Origin: Bacteroidota bacterium
GTDB lineage: Bacteria > Bacteroidota > Bacteroidia > NS11-12g > UBA9320
Assembly (NCBI GenBank): GCA_016124755.1
Contig: WGNA01000009.1
Span: 1 to 64,000, forward strand
Length of the DNA stretch: 64,000 bases
Direction of reading: 5' to 3'
Shown: positions 63,401 through 64,000 of the stretch, in pieces
Position numbering within the stretch: position 1 is the stretch's first letter
How the letters are laid out: each line of letters begins with the position of its first letter
The notes under the pieces: generated by a model
What the model was told of the DNA's origin: nothing
Databases searched by the model: none
What the model saw: only the letters and a program-made list of their open reading frames with translations
Made by a program: the position numbers and the translations under genes

Positions 63401-64000
63401 TTGGCTTCCGCATCGTCAATGTCAATATCTCCTTCAAAACTTTCCTTGCGGTATGTGCCGCTTGCCAGAATATTCTGAACCGGATAACCATTGTATTCAA
63501 TGTATTCAATGCGACTGTCGAAACTGCTGCTGAGATCCTCGAAGTTTAGTCCGGAACCTTCTTTTAATTCGAAATAAAAGCTGGTGTTTCCGAGTGAAGA
63601 CTGATCGAGAAATGCACCCAGAGCAAAATCAGTTGCCTGTAAGGTTCCGGTATATCGCGGAACTTCATTGTCTAGTTTAAAATTGATTCGGGAATTGAGC
63701 AGGCCGAGCGATGAACTTAAAACGCCGTCTGCCGCAAAATCCTGAAAGAAACCGGTGAGATGGCCGCTGAAAACCGCATCTTCAAATTTGTCGAGTTTGG
63801 GAGGCAGTTCATTCATATTCAGAATAAACTGAACATCTTCGGGGGTTGTGCGCAATTCACTCAGCGCAATATTGCTAAAACACGATTCCCAGTTGGGCAA
63901 TCCGGTAAAATCAAAATTACCTGTAAGACTTGTGTTATTGCCAAGACTTGCCGAGAGATCACGAACTTTAAAACGCTTAACCGTGCCTTTGGCTGAACCC
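60457..64000 (-). CDS. tamB: TamB-like translocation/assembly module protein, 5' end outside window
   Basis: The frame is open from the right edge for at least 1181 codons, so the N-terminus lies beyond the window; the TTG at 63900 is only an internal Leu. The long repetitive beta-helical body is typical of AsmA/TamB proteins (TLKGTITAKNVGVTVDYL, GSGKGKISMEYTSYEDFYMY). The C-terminal ~350 residues are the DUF490 domain: GELFSPEITFGMEFPDN, RQIFSLLTFGSF and LDVGIDYQTRSGYTDQD. TamB bridges the inner membrane and a BamA-like barrel and aids lipid transport or outer-membrane assembly. The last residues are strongly charged. Confidence 0.9.
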   Translation of the reverse strand, partial: GSAKGTVKRFKVRDLSASLGNNTSLTGNFDFTGLPNWESCFSNIALSELRTTPEDVQFILNMNELPPKLDKFEDAVFSGHLTGFFQDFAADGVLSSSLGLLNSRINFKLDNEVPRYTGTLQATDFALGAFLDQSSLGNTSFYFELKEGSGLNFEDLSSSFDSRIEYIEYNGYPVQNILASGTYRKESFEGDIDIDDAEAKLSFSGKMNFHPAINTYQFTSDIQHINLKKIGFDSIASDISALMTINLKGTNLDNLDGLALISDLKVKRGDYDVNLNRMELWSGFDSLGRHVELRSDIVDASVHGNFNFSYLDKVYFDILHTLFPEYYEAPRKLPKDVAVSTKFTVRRNEDFGRLMQQNLILGNGEFSGTYNSNQKSLEIDGVLDEVVWEDYRLSQYYLNVRKKPFQLLNMSTDVKELFRRDTLLTHNILLNASIMPNDVDFLLNFADTTDDVALRSYGAMHFSHDTIGLRMMSSHFYVDGIPWNIDDNNQLWYSDGKTTIDSFSAVRNGQSIRVSGIHSGHKNDRLFLDFRNFDLANFNKALASYKTTIGGVANGSVELFNIAVSPAFKTEEFKIRNLAYDGDTLGNFTVSSRSDKNPMDMKINARVEEGLLKNVSFIGDIDLTKETPNLDISILAKDADIKPLENIFTGIASDFTGTINADARFKGTPKYHTLKGTITAKNVGVTVDYLNTRYFIDDKIYLNDAVISFKSTRIKDINGNSAYLNGMIKHKLLSDFYLDLHFDQVKNFMCLNTTAKDNNPYYGTGIASGSASFVGPLDNLKIDINATSEKGTRIVLPLYEEGNNQLVEYISFKQPVDTSKKEVKKKREEVDGLTVNMNFNVTEDAEFVLLFDEVLDDKITGSGKGKISMEYTSYEDFYMYGDFTISKGIYPFSSPMMVSEKFDLKEGGKIVWNGDPYNAYIDLQAAVARNRANPWDLMVGYVSESDKANYNTNIKMNVILYLQGELFSPEITFGMEFPDNIAMSNMSQFNSMIKRIENDPDELNRQIFSLLTFGSFTPTATYSLDPVASGNDYRDVVSSSIGSFLSNQVNNWISEYSGKLDVGIDYQTRSGYTDQDKAALIVSVRRKMFQDRLEFGIAGSVNSSTTGATNPYNVDLIYNVKKDGSLRLKAYHKVANDPTLSQISNVSTSGVGFYFKKQFNHIRLWGKKDDEETDEKKSGS

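Overview
The window is bacterial and reads as a member of the Bacteroidota, probably a free-living Flavobacteriales/Cytophagales-like lineage (phylum confident, order an inference). Reasons: many secreted proteins end in type IX secretion (T9SS) type A or type B sorting domains; promoters of the Bacteroidota type (TTTG, ~17-19 nt, TAnnTTTG) can be picked out; there is a gliding-type cargo set, OprO/P-like porins, an exosortase N locus, and the gene neighbourhood rnc-fabF-acpP next to an IPExxxVDY-like gene, pyk and a DUF2480 gene. I found no rRNA, tRNA or CRISPR array.

Layout. 1-9.8 kb: a 5'-end fragment of a large secreted protein, a small T9SS cargo gene, the two-gene exosortase N system (VIT-domain target plus XrtN, reverse strand), a DUF3820 gene, a ~0.85 kb cluster of hairpin-bearing direct repeats, and a repeat-rich T9SS cargo protein. 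10.1-13.5 kb: a small accessory (defence/toxin-antitoxin) region holding the Fic/XRE 'mobile mystery' pair and, divergently, an AbiE-type pair; the AbiE pair lies between two 24-bp direct repeats, one of which is the 3' end of the neighbouring porin gene. 13.5-23.1 kb: a tight seven-gene reverse-strand operon (T9SS lamin-tail protein, lamin-tail lipoprotein, DcuC transporter, isoaspartyl dipeptidase, porin, M14 carboxypeptidase, porin). Divergent from it (23.2-27.2 kb) are a MocR-like regulator lacking the PLP lysine, a lipoprotein hydrolase and a DASS dicarboxylate transporter. Together these look like a system for taking up and breaking down acidic (beta-aspartyl) peptides; that role is inference.

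27.2-44 kb is a mixed region: a WD40-caspase protein, a decayed winged-helix gene, an STM3941-like membrane protein, a TPR adenylate cyclase, a LamG T9SS cargo, a decayed T9SS tail, mnmE, an M48-like protein with a broken zinc motif, a frameshifted TlpA-like gene, and type B T9SS/lipoprotein genes. 44.3-64 kb is mostly housekeeping: LOG-family protein, sodium/solute symporter, glucosaminidase-LysM, a DsbD pair, phosphopantetheinyl transferase, dcd, TerB-like, rnc-fabF-acpP, pyk, and a 5'-truncated tamB.

The most unusual observation is inside dcuC: about 185 extra residues in the central loop, made of three in-frame copies of a palindromic intergenic-type repeat joined by a Thr-Glu-Thr-Val hexanucleotide repeat. 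The same TETV repeat, next to a G8 tract, sits in the linker of DsbD 29 kb away. Selfish or slippage-driven DNA appears to be expanding loops of membrane proteins in this genome.
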